NCBI GenBank assembly: GCA_963681505.1
Contig: OY811980.1
Span: forward strand, 4,612,004 to 4,676,003
Length of the DNA stretch: 64,000 nt
Origin: Eunapius fragilis
Lineage: Eukaryota > Porifera > Demospongiae > Spongillida > Spongillidae
Direction of reading: 5' to 3'
Shown here piece after piece: positions 35,114 through 47,300 of this stretch (position 1 is its first letter; each line of letters opens with the position of its first letter). Below the pieces are notes generated by a model. It had not been told where the DNA came from and did not search any database. It saw only the letters and a list, made by a program, of their open reading frames with translations. The position numbers and the translations under genes are program-made.

Positions 35114-35300
35114 TTAATATGTTGGTTCATAAACAGCTTCTTCTTTTTGAGTCTCTGCAGCTGAAGAGATTTCAGACGGATTGTTATTTGTAATAACGTA
35201 ATGGTCATCTACAGGCTGATGCTGAGAGGCCACAATGTTGGAAAGCTCATAAGCTTCGCATTGTGACTTGTATATCCCTAGGTCACCAGAAGTCATATTA
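35114..35300 (-). CDS. EGF receptor gene, last exon: cytoplasmic tail
   Basis: Acceptor TGCATCCTTTCAG precedes the exon (minus strand). It encodes about 62 residues from [20 protein letters not shown] to the C terminus [10 protein letters not shown] and stop TAA. It has five tyrosines in mostly acidic or polar settings (IYKS, AYEL, HYVI, VYEP, TY at the end). HYVI fits an ITIM-like hydrophobic spacing and AYELS/VYEP could be phosphotyrosine sites; signalling is inferred only. Low complexity is absent, which supports a real exon. Confidence 0.82.
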
Positions 35301-38300
35301 CTGAAAGGATGCAAGACAGAGTATGGAAAGAGTGATTTAAATAGCTGTGAGTTGCAAAATATTCGACGTATACTACAACAATCAAGTACTTTTCTTATGT
35401 CTTGATTTACCTTGGGGTGTTGATATGAAACCTTCTTTTTGCTTTACATTTATAACCAATGAAGACTATGATCAAAGTACAGATTATTGTGAAAGCACAC
35501 ATTGCAGCAATTATTCCAATTATCGAGGTTGTGGTAGTCAAATTGATTGCATCACCGGGCAGAATTTCTGTGAATCACAAGATAGTTATTAAAATTTGCT
35601 TTTGATATACATATTTTATAATAAGATCATATTTTGATTTGATTTGATTTGATTGATTGCATACATTTAAACACACATACATATGCAAAAAGGCAAGTAG
35701 TGGCACGATGTGTATGTGCACTTACAAACGCCTAAACATGGAAGGGATATAACATACAAAAGGGTGAAAGGTTAAGAGATCTAAGTCGGGGATGAAAAAC
35801 TGTAATGTTCAATGAAGTGACAACATCTTAGGGTAAGTGGTTCCATATAGGTATCACACGTTCAGTGAAAAAATGCACTCAGAATGCATGATGGGTCAAA
35901 TGATTGGATCGCAGGATACAAGGATGACCTCAGATGGAATACGGCCTAGCCGGTTTGGTGAAAAAACTCTCAAAGGGTAAATCAACCAGGTTATAATAGA
36001 TCTTGTAGCACATGACAAGGTCGTAGAAGACTCTCCTGTACTCTAAGGACTGTAAACCCAGGTTCACAAGACGATCATTATTACCAATACGTGGTATACC
36101 AGCATGTTTGATTATGGCACGAGTGAAAAATCTCTGATCATGTTCAATGCATTGAATATCTTTATGGAACCAACGATTCCAAACTTGGATATTACTTTCC
36201 AGAAGGGGACGAACATATACCTTATAAAGACGCACAAGGAGAGACACATCGTTAGAATGAAAGCATTTTAAGAGAAGACAGCTCCTATTGAAAGCCATGG
36301 CAGCAATATTTGAGCAGTGCGTACTTGGCGTAAGATATGAATTCAAACACACCCCAAGATCTCTTATAGATGATACGAATTGCAAAGGAATACCAGAAAG
36401 TGAGGAAGGTTTAGTAGGCTCATAACCATGAGAACCAAAGGAAATGACAGAGCACTTGGAATAAGCAACAGTCAGTTGCCATGTCTTGGACCATGAACAA
36501 AATTGATTTAAGGATTGTATAAGTGGTGTATTTTAATTTTCAGTATAACCAAGGTACAGTTTTGTGTCATCGGCAGCTGGAGATTGGGCATGGTTAGGAA
36601 GGTCATTTACATATATCAGAAACAAGATAGAGCCAAGGACAGAACCCTGAGGTACACCACTGGTGATGGATTTAGGAGATGATGCATCAAGTCCTACATA
36701 TACGCATTGTGTGCGGTCGTTTAAAAAGGCTCTTATCCACTGAAGTAAGTTTGATTTAAAGCCATAAGCCTCAACCTTTAGCAATAATTTCGAATGGGAG
36801 ACAATGTCAAAGGCTTTAGCAATATCAGTATACACAACATCCACCTTCATGCCATTGTCAACATTCAATGTCCAATTGTTCAGAGTTATCAGTAACTGAG
36901 TACAAGCAGAATGTTGAGCAAGGAAACCAAACTATTTGGATGCCATGCTAGGAGTATTGAAATATCTCACCAGAATAAAAGTGCACATTCTTCATGTCAT
37001 TATTATTTACACTTATATGAACACAACTGAAAGATAATGCACAAATACGGACAGTGTCTAACAAAAACCCTGGCACAAACCCTAAGATCCCACCGAGAAT
37101 TCACAATGCTAAGACTAACTTCAGCCCTTGTCCTAACCTTGATTGGGAGAGGAAGGCTCTAGCATTACAGCGAACTAATGTGAATATAGAACTCTGGTAG
37201 ATGTTTGTGATGGCCTTTAACTTGCTGCACTAGAGCAGCAGGGCCAGGAGGAAACGCATCCTTACCTTAACAGCCAAAGGTCTGTAGCACTAAGAGGATG
37301 CAGATCCATCCTAACTCTTGCACTTCTGATCTTTGGCCTTGTGCTTGTGAGCTTAGGCCTTACCAGCTGTTGACCTACCCTGTAACTACTGCTTGTTCAA
37401 TGTATTTGAGTTATGCAGAGAGATCAGTTGAGTACCAGGATGTCTGCTGGCAGACTATGTGAACTATCAGCTCCAGACCCATGATCTACTTCAATTTGTC
37501 CACCAAGTCGAGCTCTATGAATAAAATGGTTTGAAACATATGTCAGGGCATTGTGGCACAGAACAACATCCCCACCCCCGGTGGTCAGGACAATCAGGGC
37601 AGTAAGGGCAAAGTCCCGGTGACGATGTGTCTGTCCCAAACAAGGCACCATTTAAAAGTGCCTGGAACTCTTCAACTCCAAGCTAAGACCAAGTCCCTTA
37701 GAAGGTATTACAGCTACACACGATGAAGCATGTGCGAAGAGACCGATAACAGAGGTATGGTTGGCTGGAATTGAGATGAGATGCAACTGGTCGAATTGAT
37801 GGTCATCAATTCTGCTAAATAAGTTTTTTTTGGCTGAGACCAGAGTAAAACAAAGGCTCCACTGAGACTGACCTTGCAGGAGGACCAAGCTGTTGTATTT
37901 GGTAAAAGCTTGCAGAATGAACTCATCAATAGGACCTGCACAATCAGTTTGATAATTAATGCAAATAAGCAACTGAACGATGTAAAAGCAACCTGCAGAG
38001 GCCTAAAGGCTCAACTGAACATACAACCAGTGAGAGTCCGAAGCACCAATTGCTCAGGGGTTGGAAGGGGGGGGGGGGGGGGGGGGGGGGGGGACGACTT
38101 GCTGAGTGCAGCATGACTAACTGCAGCTTAAGGACTTGCAGGAGTACAAAGGTACCCCAAGTTCAACAAATGGTTGGCTCACTCTCTGTGAGAAGCAATA
38201 GATTGAACAAGTTCATCATGAGAAAAAACCTCACACTTGGTAGTGGGACCAACTTGGTGACTGTGGAGAGTTGCAGCCTTAAAATCTGCAAGAATGCCAT

Positions 38301-41300
38301 CATGAAGGTACCACAATGTGAACAAATGCTCGGAACACTCATTGTCAGAAGTAGCAGTTTAAGCAAAACTAGAGAGAACAACGAGAGTACCCTAAGAGTC
38401 TCCCTGCTGAACTTCTTGTTCGGACCCAAGAGGATGCACGCCGCTCTTGCTAGCACCGCCAAGCTGCTCTTTCTCCTCCAGCTGCTAGATAATCCACACC
38501 AGACGAGATCCTCCCAAATACGCGAACAATACACATTTATCATATATACTACTCTAAAGCATCTATGCATTTATATAGTGCAGTCCAACAAAGGTAGAAC
38601 GCAAGGCTCCCACTATTCAGACCCACTTAACACCTCTATTCATCCATAGTCTGGGCAGATCGACAACCCTGACACTTCCTGACTTCCCTCTTCTTCTGCG
38701 ACATAGTTTTGTCGACTCTGCCAAACCCACGCATTGTCTTGCATGCAGTCTGCGGTGCTATAGAATTTCCCTTTAGCTTCTGCACGAGTCGCTCCAGCCA
38801 ACCTCAGAATTCAATCGCAGATATTCTCGATCATAGGTATTCAAACATCCGGACTCACGTTATCGATCAACCCGGTCGTCCACTATCGCGCTTAGCCTGC
38901 TTAACCACTGGTACTCAATTTTGAGCTTCGGAAACGCATATCGCCCTCAGGTTCTCCACTCTTGGACACCGCTGGTCCTCTTCAGCCCTTCTATCCTCAG
39001 GTATGCCACTTTTTGGGCGCTAGCCCAGCAAAAAATTTCTTGAGTAAGATTCTGGCCAATAAGAGTAAGATCGTGGCAGGAGGCCAAGATCTTGCCAGGA
39101 GGCCGAGATCTTGCCATATCTTGCAGAGGCGGATCCGGGGGGGAAGGGGGGGTTGCGGGGGAGGGGGGGGGGGGGGGGGTTGGGGGTGTTGCAACCCCCC
39201 TTTCAAACCCGTAATGATTAGTAACAATTCGATGTAAAGATGGCTGAAATTCGTAATACAACTGCAGCTCTGCGAGCAAACAAACGGCAAGGCAGTATTA
39301 TGTATTGTTGTGCGCATGATATAATTAAAAAGCGTTGGCGGCTAGGGCTCCGCCTCAGACTCCCCGCTTCATGAATATTAATTAGCAACCCCCCCCCCCT
39401 CTTTTCTGAAATCCTGTGTGACTTGGGTAAGGTCTTGGCCAGAACATGGCTGGCATAATCTTGGCACCATGGGCAAGATCTTGGGCAAGTTGGTCAAGAT
39501 CTTGGGCCGGAAAATCTTTTCCAAGACCTTTTTGCTGGATATAGTCGTCTTCCGCCCTTTGGATCCACCTCAATGGCTTCCAGCACTATGCGCTCGGAAC
39601 CTCGGCCACAACAATTCACTCAACTAATCCGGGATCCATGTCTCCCTGCACAACTGTCAAGGATGGATCCCACTGCTGCCACCATGTAAATGTGAGGATC
39701 AATCTAGCCGCAGCATCGCGCCGCTCGTGCTAGCGTCGCCAAGCTGCGCCTTCCTTCTCCTCCAGCTGCGAGATAATCCACACCAGACAAGACCCCCAAA
39801 TACGCGAACAATACAAAATATAAGGGTTCTCATAGTGATCCTTCTAGAACGGCGAGGGGGATATCTCCTGGAAGGATATTCTGTGTGCGAAGTGTCATGT
39901 GAGCCTTCCACATTGACAGGGCAATCAACTCTAAACATTCCTCAACCAGACGGCGGCAACCTGTGCATGAGCATGACTATGACTGGTTGAGTAAATCCTG
40001 CATGGGATTTCTGCATGAAGCTCCCTGATGGAGGTACCTGAAGTGGTTCTGGTTGGAGCAACTGGAAGCTGCTGTTGGGAAGTAGGAGTATGCAAAGCAG
40101 GCTGACGAGGCGGTAATTTGAGCTGTTATACAGGGGATGCTTGGTTGGGGTACGCTAGCATGAAGTCAATGGAGGTTGAAATGAAAGTGATGCCAATGGG
40201 TGAGAGATTGATAAGGACAGCAAGAGAAACGTGGACTGGACCTGTGATGATGGACTCAGCAGCTGTACATGTGATTGTAGCAGCTGGGGTTCAGGTTGAG
40301 GCAGCTGTGATTGTGGCAGCTGTGTATGTTGTGGCGCTGATCTCTAGGAGATGGAAGTTCGGTTGAAGGACACCTGGGTAGAGAGGAAGAGGATGGGGGC
40401 CGATGTAAAATTGGGCCCGATATGGATTGGACAAAGTGGAGGTGAGGGAGAGGAGGGGGGGGGGAGATGTCGTGAGGCTATGGTGACGAGTTAAGTGCCT
40501 GCGGAGAGGAGCCAGGTGGCTGCAGTGGTAGATGAATAATGCGGCGGTGGGAGACACAGATAAGAGATGAGGTCGCTAGGTTTGAGACCCATGATCAAAC
40601 GTTCACGCACGCTCGAAGGAGAGAGGATAGTAGAAGCGGCTGCGGCAATGTAGTTGAAAAGTTCACACACTTCAGGCCCGGCGCAAATGGTCAGGCCGGT
40701 CGGGCTTTAGCCAGACCACTTTTTATACCCCAAAAATAAAAAATAAAAATTATAAATGTTTCACATTGACGTGCTCAAGTAATTACATGCAGTTATATTC
40801 AATCTTGCATGTCAGAGATCATACATAGATCTCTGGTCATGTAGTCGTCACCTCAGAGTGTTAGTGACCAAAGTTTGCGTGTGCACATGACCGGAGATAT
40901 TCATAAACTAATATCTGTGGACTAACTATGGCTACACGTTCGGCAGTTGTTTTGGAAAAACCTCATCAACCTGGCAACGTTGATATTTTCGAAGTGACAA
41001 ATTGGAAAGCAGCATCGCGCTTTTCAGAGCGGGTAGTTTCAGCAGTGGCACTGGCTACATTACGGTGAGAGCAAAGATACTGGTTTTTGTCACATCATGG
41101 CAATAGAGACTGGCAAAATGAAGGATGATGGAAATGTTGATGACGCTTTTATATACAGCGGTTACAGTAACTGGAAAAACTCCAGTGGAAACAAAGGTGG
41201 GTTTAGTTGTCATGAAAGAAGTCGAAGCATGAATTTGGAGCTCAATAAGTGTCGCGGTCAGTGCTACGATGCTGCTAGTAACATGGCTGGTATTAGAAAT

Positions 41301-44300
41301 GGCACTGCTACTCAAATACTTAAAGGTGAGCCACGTGCTGTTTACACACACTGTTATGGCCATGCACTCAACCTGGCAGCATGTGATACTGTGCGAAGTA
41401 AAAGATGTTACGTGACACACTTGATATAACGAATGAAATTCCGAAGCTACTGAAGTTTTCTCCACGATGTGACACCCTTTTTGAAAAAATTAAGTCAGAA
41501 ATATCTCCTGAACTACCTGGATTCAGAACGCTGTGCCCAACCCAGTGGATTGTAAAAGCTGATTCACTGTCCAGCGTTATCAATAACTATTCTATATTTC
41601 TGTCAAGAATTTGGGGAGAAGGCAAAAGATATCATTTCCGATTCTAAAACTCGTGCTCGTATTGCTGGTATTGATACTTATATGAGTAAGTTCGAGTATA
41701 TGTTTGGTTCAGTGCTTGGAGAGTTTGTCCTAGGACGCACGGATATTCTGAGCAAAACACTTCAGTCACCAAAGCTGAATGCGTCAGAAGGCCAACGGAT
41801 TGCTGAATTGACATGCACTGCATGTGCAAAAATCGTAGTATACGCTAGAGTATATTTTTGCGTATATTTCGCGTATACCGTCAATATACTAAGGGTAGTG
41901 TATATTTCGAATATCCACCTGGTATATTTTAAGAATCCACAGGTGACAATTATTCATTGCGCGTATTCTCGAAGTATCAAGAATACGCAAACCACAATGA
42001 ATTATGCAACACATGCAAATTAAGATAACTTACGTAAAAATAGAAATACTTTGATACGAATTAAGATATTAGTTTGAACCTCTCGATCAAGAATGTATGA
42101 CTGTATTTCTCCAATGTGAGTTCGAACGTAGAGCATTATGGACATACTGTAGTGGTCAATAAAAACTTTATGGATTCGTAGTCGGAACTGGTATACAGGA
42201 TTGCCAGCATGGAGCGCATCAATAAACTTGTCAATGAATCAAAAGACAAGTATCAAGAATCGTATGACTCGTAGCGCGAGTTGTATGCAGTGGAGCATGT
42301 ACAGAGGCGGATCCAAGGTGACGGGGGGGGGGGTTGGGGGGTTGCAAACCCCCCCCCCCTTTCATATAAGGTACCTCCTTATCTGCTAAGCAGCCCCCCC
42401 CCCCCCCCCCCCCCCCCCGTCCCTCCCCGCTTTTTGTATCGGGCCTGAAGCGGACAGCACCCCAGCCCCCCCGCTTTTCGTGTCGGGTCTAAAGCGGATA
42501 GAACCACCCCCCGCTTTTCGTATCACACCTGAAGCGGACCCCCCCCCCCCTCCCCGCATTCATATCGCGGGCCTCAAACCCCCCCCCCCCCCCCCCCCCC
42601 CCCAGTCTCGTACCCAGACCGTCTATGACGTAAGCGATTATCGCGTATACTGTTTACAGCGATAATCGCTTACGTCATAGACGGTCTGGGTACGAGACTA
42701 CCCCCCCCCCCCCCCCCCCCCTTTGGAAAATCCTGTATCCGCCCCTGCTGTATGCTGTGGATATGAATGATGTAATTTCTTAATCCTCTCTAAGTATTTC
42801 GGGTTTAAAGTCCAATACCTCGCCTTCAACTAAATATTTTCTGCCCAAGGTTCATCAGCTAAAAAAAGGTGGGGGGGGGGGGTCCAAGTTATGGTAGAGG
42901 GTTAGGGTTAGGGTTCTATATAATTTGTAGTGGGTGAGTGCGTGGAGTCGTCGGGAGGGGTTTGTTCAACTCACCCCCTCCCCCCCCCCCCCCCCCCCCT
43001 CTCCCCTCCATCTCCTGGCTAGGGCGCTGCTATGGTAGGGTTGCTGCCAAGGGATGCTGAATTGATTCACAACTTTATGCAAGCATCGTATTGTAAAGAG
43101 AATTATGGGGTGAGGTTGTGACTTCAACCTCCTATTGTCCCTGTCCGTTCATGCCATAGCGCAAACGTTCAGTCACAATACTATTCTGATGGTCTGATTT
43201 GGCAACCCCCCTGGACAATCTATACATTTATTTCTTTTTTGTTGCACAGCATGCGCAGTCACTGGTGAGTGGTTTGCTCCTAGTAACAAATTTTCATGTC
43301 TGTCTGCACATTCAAGTGTACAAATATGACACAAGGTTTGGTGTATAAGCTTCAAATTGGTCAGAGTTACCACCCCAATTAGGGGTCAGAGGTCATGTGA
43401 CTGTGACTATCTGATGATGGTATTGGATCTCAGGTGAGTGGTTTGCTACTACATGTAATGACAATTTTTCATGTCTGCACATTCAAGTGAAAGCTTCAAA
43501 TTGGTCCCACCCCAATGGTTTCCTAGGGGTCATGTGACTGAGTGCTTTGCTTCCCTAAATTCTGTCGCAATTCAGAGCAGCATGTCACCACGACAGTCCA
43601 CATTGCAGGATAGAGGGAGTGAACCACCCCCAACATGAGGCTGTGACCAGAAGTGGGCGTTACTGCCACGTGAGTCATAGTGGCTCTGTTATGATGTGGA
43701 ATTGAGCCCTAACGTCTGTCGCAATTCAGAACAGCATGTCACCATGACAGTCCACATTGCGGGATAGAGGGAGTGAACCATCCCCAACATGAGACTGTGA
43801 CCGGAAGTGGGCGTTACCGCCACGTGAGTCGTAGGTGCCTCTGTTATTATGTGGAATTGAGCCCTAAATTCTGTCGCAATTCAGAGCAGCATGCCACCAC
43901 GACAGTCCACATTGCAGGATAGAGGGAGTGAACCGATCGAGCGTCTTACCAATCAGAACACAAATAACACGATGCATACTAATCACTGATACTGCTTCAT
44001 GTACATAATCGCCTCGCAAACCATAGCTACGCAGAAGTGGATTACCGTGAATATCAGTGCGCTTCACAACCCCCACACGTACGTGATACTATAGATAGTT
44101 TAGAAAACTATCTACTTGCATGGTGCGGTCACAGCCCTTTGCGGCTGGACAAAAGGGTCCATAATTAGACAATACCGTAAACCAAAAAAACTCATTGCGG
44201 CTAGATGCGCCATGGCCTCATTAAAATGGCGTTTTTTGATAGAGCTGTATCTTGTTCATTTTACCATCAAATACCTGTTGATCCCTCCCATTTAACTGGT

Positions 44301-47300
44301 GTATCGTCGTAGTAGAGACTATACCATATGCGCACTCTTCAAATCGCAATCCTTAATAACGCGCAGCCAATTTATATATGGATATCGTAAGGGAGAGGGG
44401 TTACTTCACGCTGATAATACCAAGCACAGACAAATTCTCAGGAACGTCAGCATGCCGCTTTGTCAACTATACAAATTTAGGTATACAGAAACACCATTTA
44501 GGTCCAGCCATACTTTTTTTTCACCACACAATAAAGGGTTTTGCTTTTCTATGAATAATGCGGTATTAGTAGCTTTCATTGCCTAGATGGAGCATCACAT
44601 TATACCAGCTCCAGAAACTTTGCAGAGCTTGTGGAAAACATTTGGTGGCTAGAGAGATCAAAAGGAGAGCATACATGAGAGGGGGTTTATAATGGGTACA
44701 TGAGGGCAGAGGGTCCCCAGCTGCTTACTGTGGGAACATGGGGCAGACCAGCAGCTTATAGCAGGTACTTTGGGGCATGTGCAGGGGGTCCAGCTACTTA
44801 GTGAGTACATAGGGGCAGAGAGTACAGTGAGTACACAGGGGCAAGGGTCTAGCTGCTTATTGTGGGTACATGGGGGGCAGGGGTCCAGCTGCTTACTGTG
44901 TGTACGTTTGGGGCAGGGGTCCAGCTGCTTACTGTGGGTACATGGTGGGCAGGGGTCCAGCTGCTTACAGTGGGTACATGGGGGCAGGGGGGGGGCCAGT
45001 TCCTTACAGTGGGTACATGGGGGCAAGGGGGCATGGGTACATGGGGGATGGGGTCCAGCTGCTTACTGTGGGTACATGGGGGGCAGGGGTCCAGCTGCTT
45101 ACTGTGGGTACATGGGGGAGGGGGACTAGCTGCTTACAGTGGGTACATGGGGGCAAGGGGGCCAGTTGCTTACAGTGGGTACATGGGGGCAAGGGGGCAT
45201 GGGTACATGGGGGATGGGGTCCAGCTGCTTACAGTGGGTACATGGGGGCAGGGGGCGTGAGCACATGGGGGAGGGGTCTAGCTGCTTGCAGTGGGTACAT
45301 GGGGGCAAGGGGGCGTGGGTGCATGGGGGACGGGGTCCAGTTGCTTACAGTGGGTACATGGGGGCAGGGGGCGTGAGCACATGGGGGAGGGGGTCTAGCT
45401 GCTTGCAGTGGGTACATGGGGGCAAGGGGGCCAGTTGCTTACAGTGGGTACATGGGGGAAAGGGGGCGTGAGCACATGGGGGATGGGGTCCAGCTGCTTA
45501 CAGTGGGTACATGGGGGCAGGGGGCGTGAGCACATGGGGGAGGGGGTCTAGCTGCTTGCAGTGGGTACATGGGGGCAAGGGGGCGTGGGTGCATGGGGGA
45601 CGGGGTCCAGTTGCTTACAGTGGGTACATGGGGGCAGGGGGGCCAGTTGCTTACAGTGGGTACATGGGGGCAGGGGGGCCAGTTGCTTACAGTGGGTACA
45701 TGGGGGCAGGGGGGCCAGTTGCTTACAGTGGGTACATGGGGGCAAGGGGGCATGGGTACATGGGGGAGGGGGTCCAGCTGCTTACAGTTGGTACATGAGG
45801 GTAGGCATATGTGGGGGCAGTGCCTACCTGCTTACAGTGGGTACATGGGGGCACGGGGGCCAGTTGCTTAGTGGGTACATGGGGGCAGGGGTCCAGCTAC
45901 TTACTGTGGGTACATGGGGGCAGGGGTCTAGCTGCTTACTGTGGGTACATGGGAGCAGGGGGGTCCAGCTGCTTACAGTGGGTACATGGAGGCAAGAGGT
46001 CCAGCTGCTTACAGTGGGTACATGGGGGCAAGGGGTCTAGCTGCTTACAGTGGGTAGATGGGGGCATGGGGGCCAGTTGCTTTCAGTGGGTACATGGGGG
46101 CAAGGGGGCATGGGTACATGGGGGAGGGGGTCCGGCTGCTTAAGATGGTACATGAGGGTAGGCATATGTGGGGCAAGGGTCCAGCTGCTTACAGTGGACT
46201 CATGGGGTAGGGTTCCAGTTGCTTACAGTGGGTACATGACGGCAGGGGGTCCAGCTTCACACATGTACATGGGGCAGGGGTCCAGCTGTTTACAGTGGAC
46301 ATGGGGGAGGGGTCCAGCTGCTTATAGAGGGTACATGTGGGCAGGGGATCCAGCTGCTCACAGTGGGTACATGAGAGCAGAGGGTAGCGGTGGGTGTATG
46401 GGGGCAGGGAGTCCAGCTGCTTACATGAAGGCCGGGGGATCAGCTGCTTACAGTAGTCATGTGGGGGAGGAGGTCCAGCTGCTAACAGTGGGCATATACA
46501 TGGGGCAGGAGGTCCAGCTGTTCATAGTGGGCACATGGGGACAGGGAATTACAGTGTGGGTACATGGGGGCAGAGTGTAACAGTGGTACATGGGGCAGGG
46601 GGCAGTCAGGGGGTCCAGCTGCTTGCAGTGGGTACATGAAGGCAGGGGGTCCAATACATATACATGGGGCAGGGGGTGCAGCTACTTACAGTGGGTAGGT
46701 AGGCTGGGTGTTCAGCTGACAGTGGGTACATAAGTGCAGGGGGGTCAGCTGATTTTCACGTCTACACGTATATGTACTGGGCTAGTTTACACGGCTCAAA
46801 CCACAGTACACTTCACATGCGTATACCATTGCGAAGAAAAAGTATGGCTACAGTTCCATACTATATGTTGTAAGTTCCTTCTGTCTCCTTTTGTTATTCG
46901 CTTCCAACTGGGGTGCAGAATTTGTCTACGTGGTCCAAAAAGTACGTTGAAGACGATGCGTTCGTCGAAAAATGGCCGCTTGTAGGAAGCGGTGGAGAGA
47001 AAACTAGGCCATGTGACTTTGGCTACAAATAGAACAAAGATCCTTCATTCATTGTATGGCTTTTAAATGGTGACAAGTTCAAACATGTTAACATGTAGTG
47101 CAAGGTTTCTAAGGTTGTCGGTTGTCAAGGGTGGTTGCTAGGGCATTACGCCACTTTTTCAATATTTCAAGAGGTATGCCTTTTGTCCACAAATTGTATG
47201 GCCGCATAGGGCTGTGGGTGATTTGAATCTACGTTTATTAACTTTTTAAATTAATTGCAAGTAATTTGGCGCCAAGTATACACGCGGAGTGGCGATCGAT

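Noticed and set aside
36900-37420. Possible extra receptor exon between the LINE and the retroelement fossil
   Set aside because: No frame with suitable phase-1 splice sites or cysteine pattern was found.
42898-42915. Interstitial telomere repeat (TTAGGG)
   Set aside because: Only about three units next to a G run; chance or slippage is enough to explain it.
44658-46654. [12 protein letters not shown]-type and [11 protein letters not shown]-type frames
   Set aside because: Translated 36-bp minisatellite.
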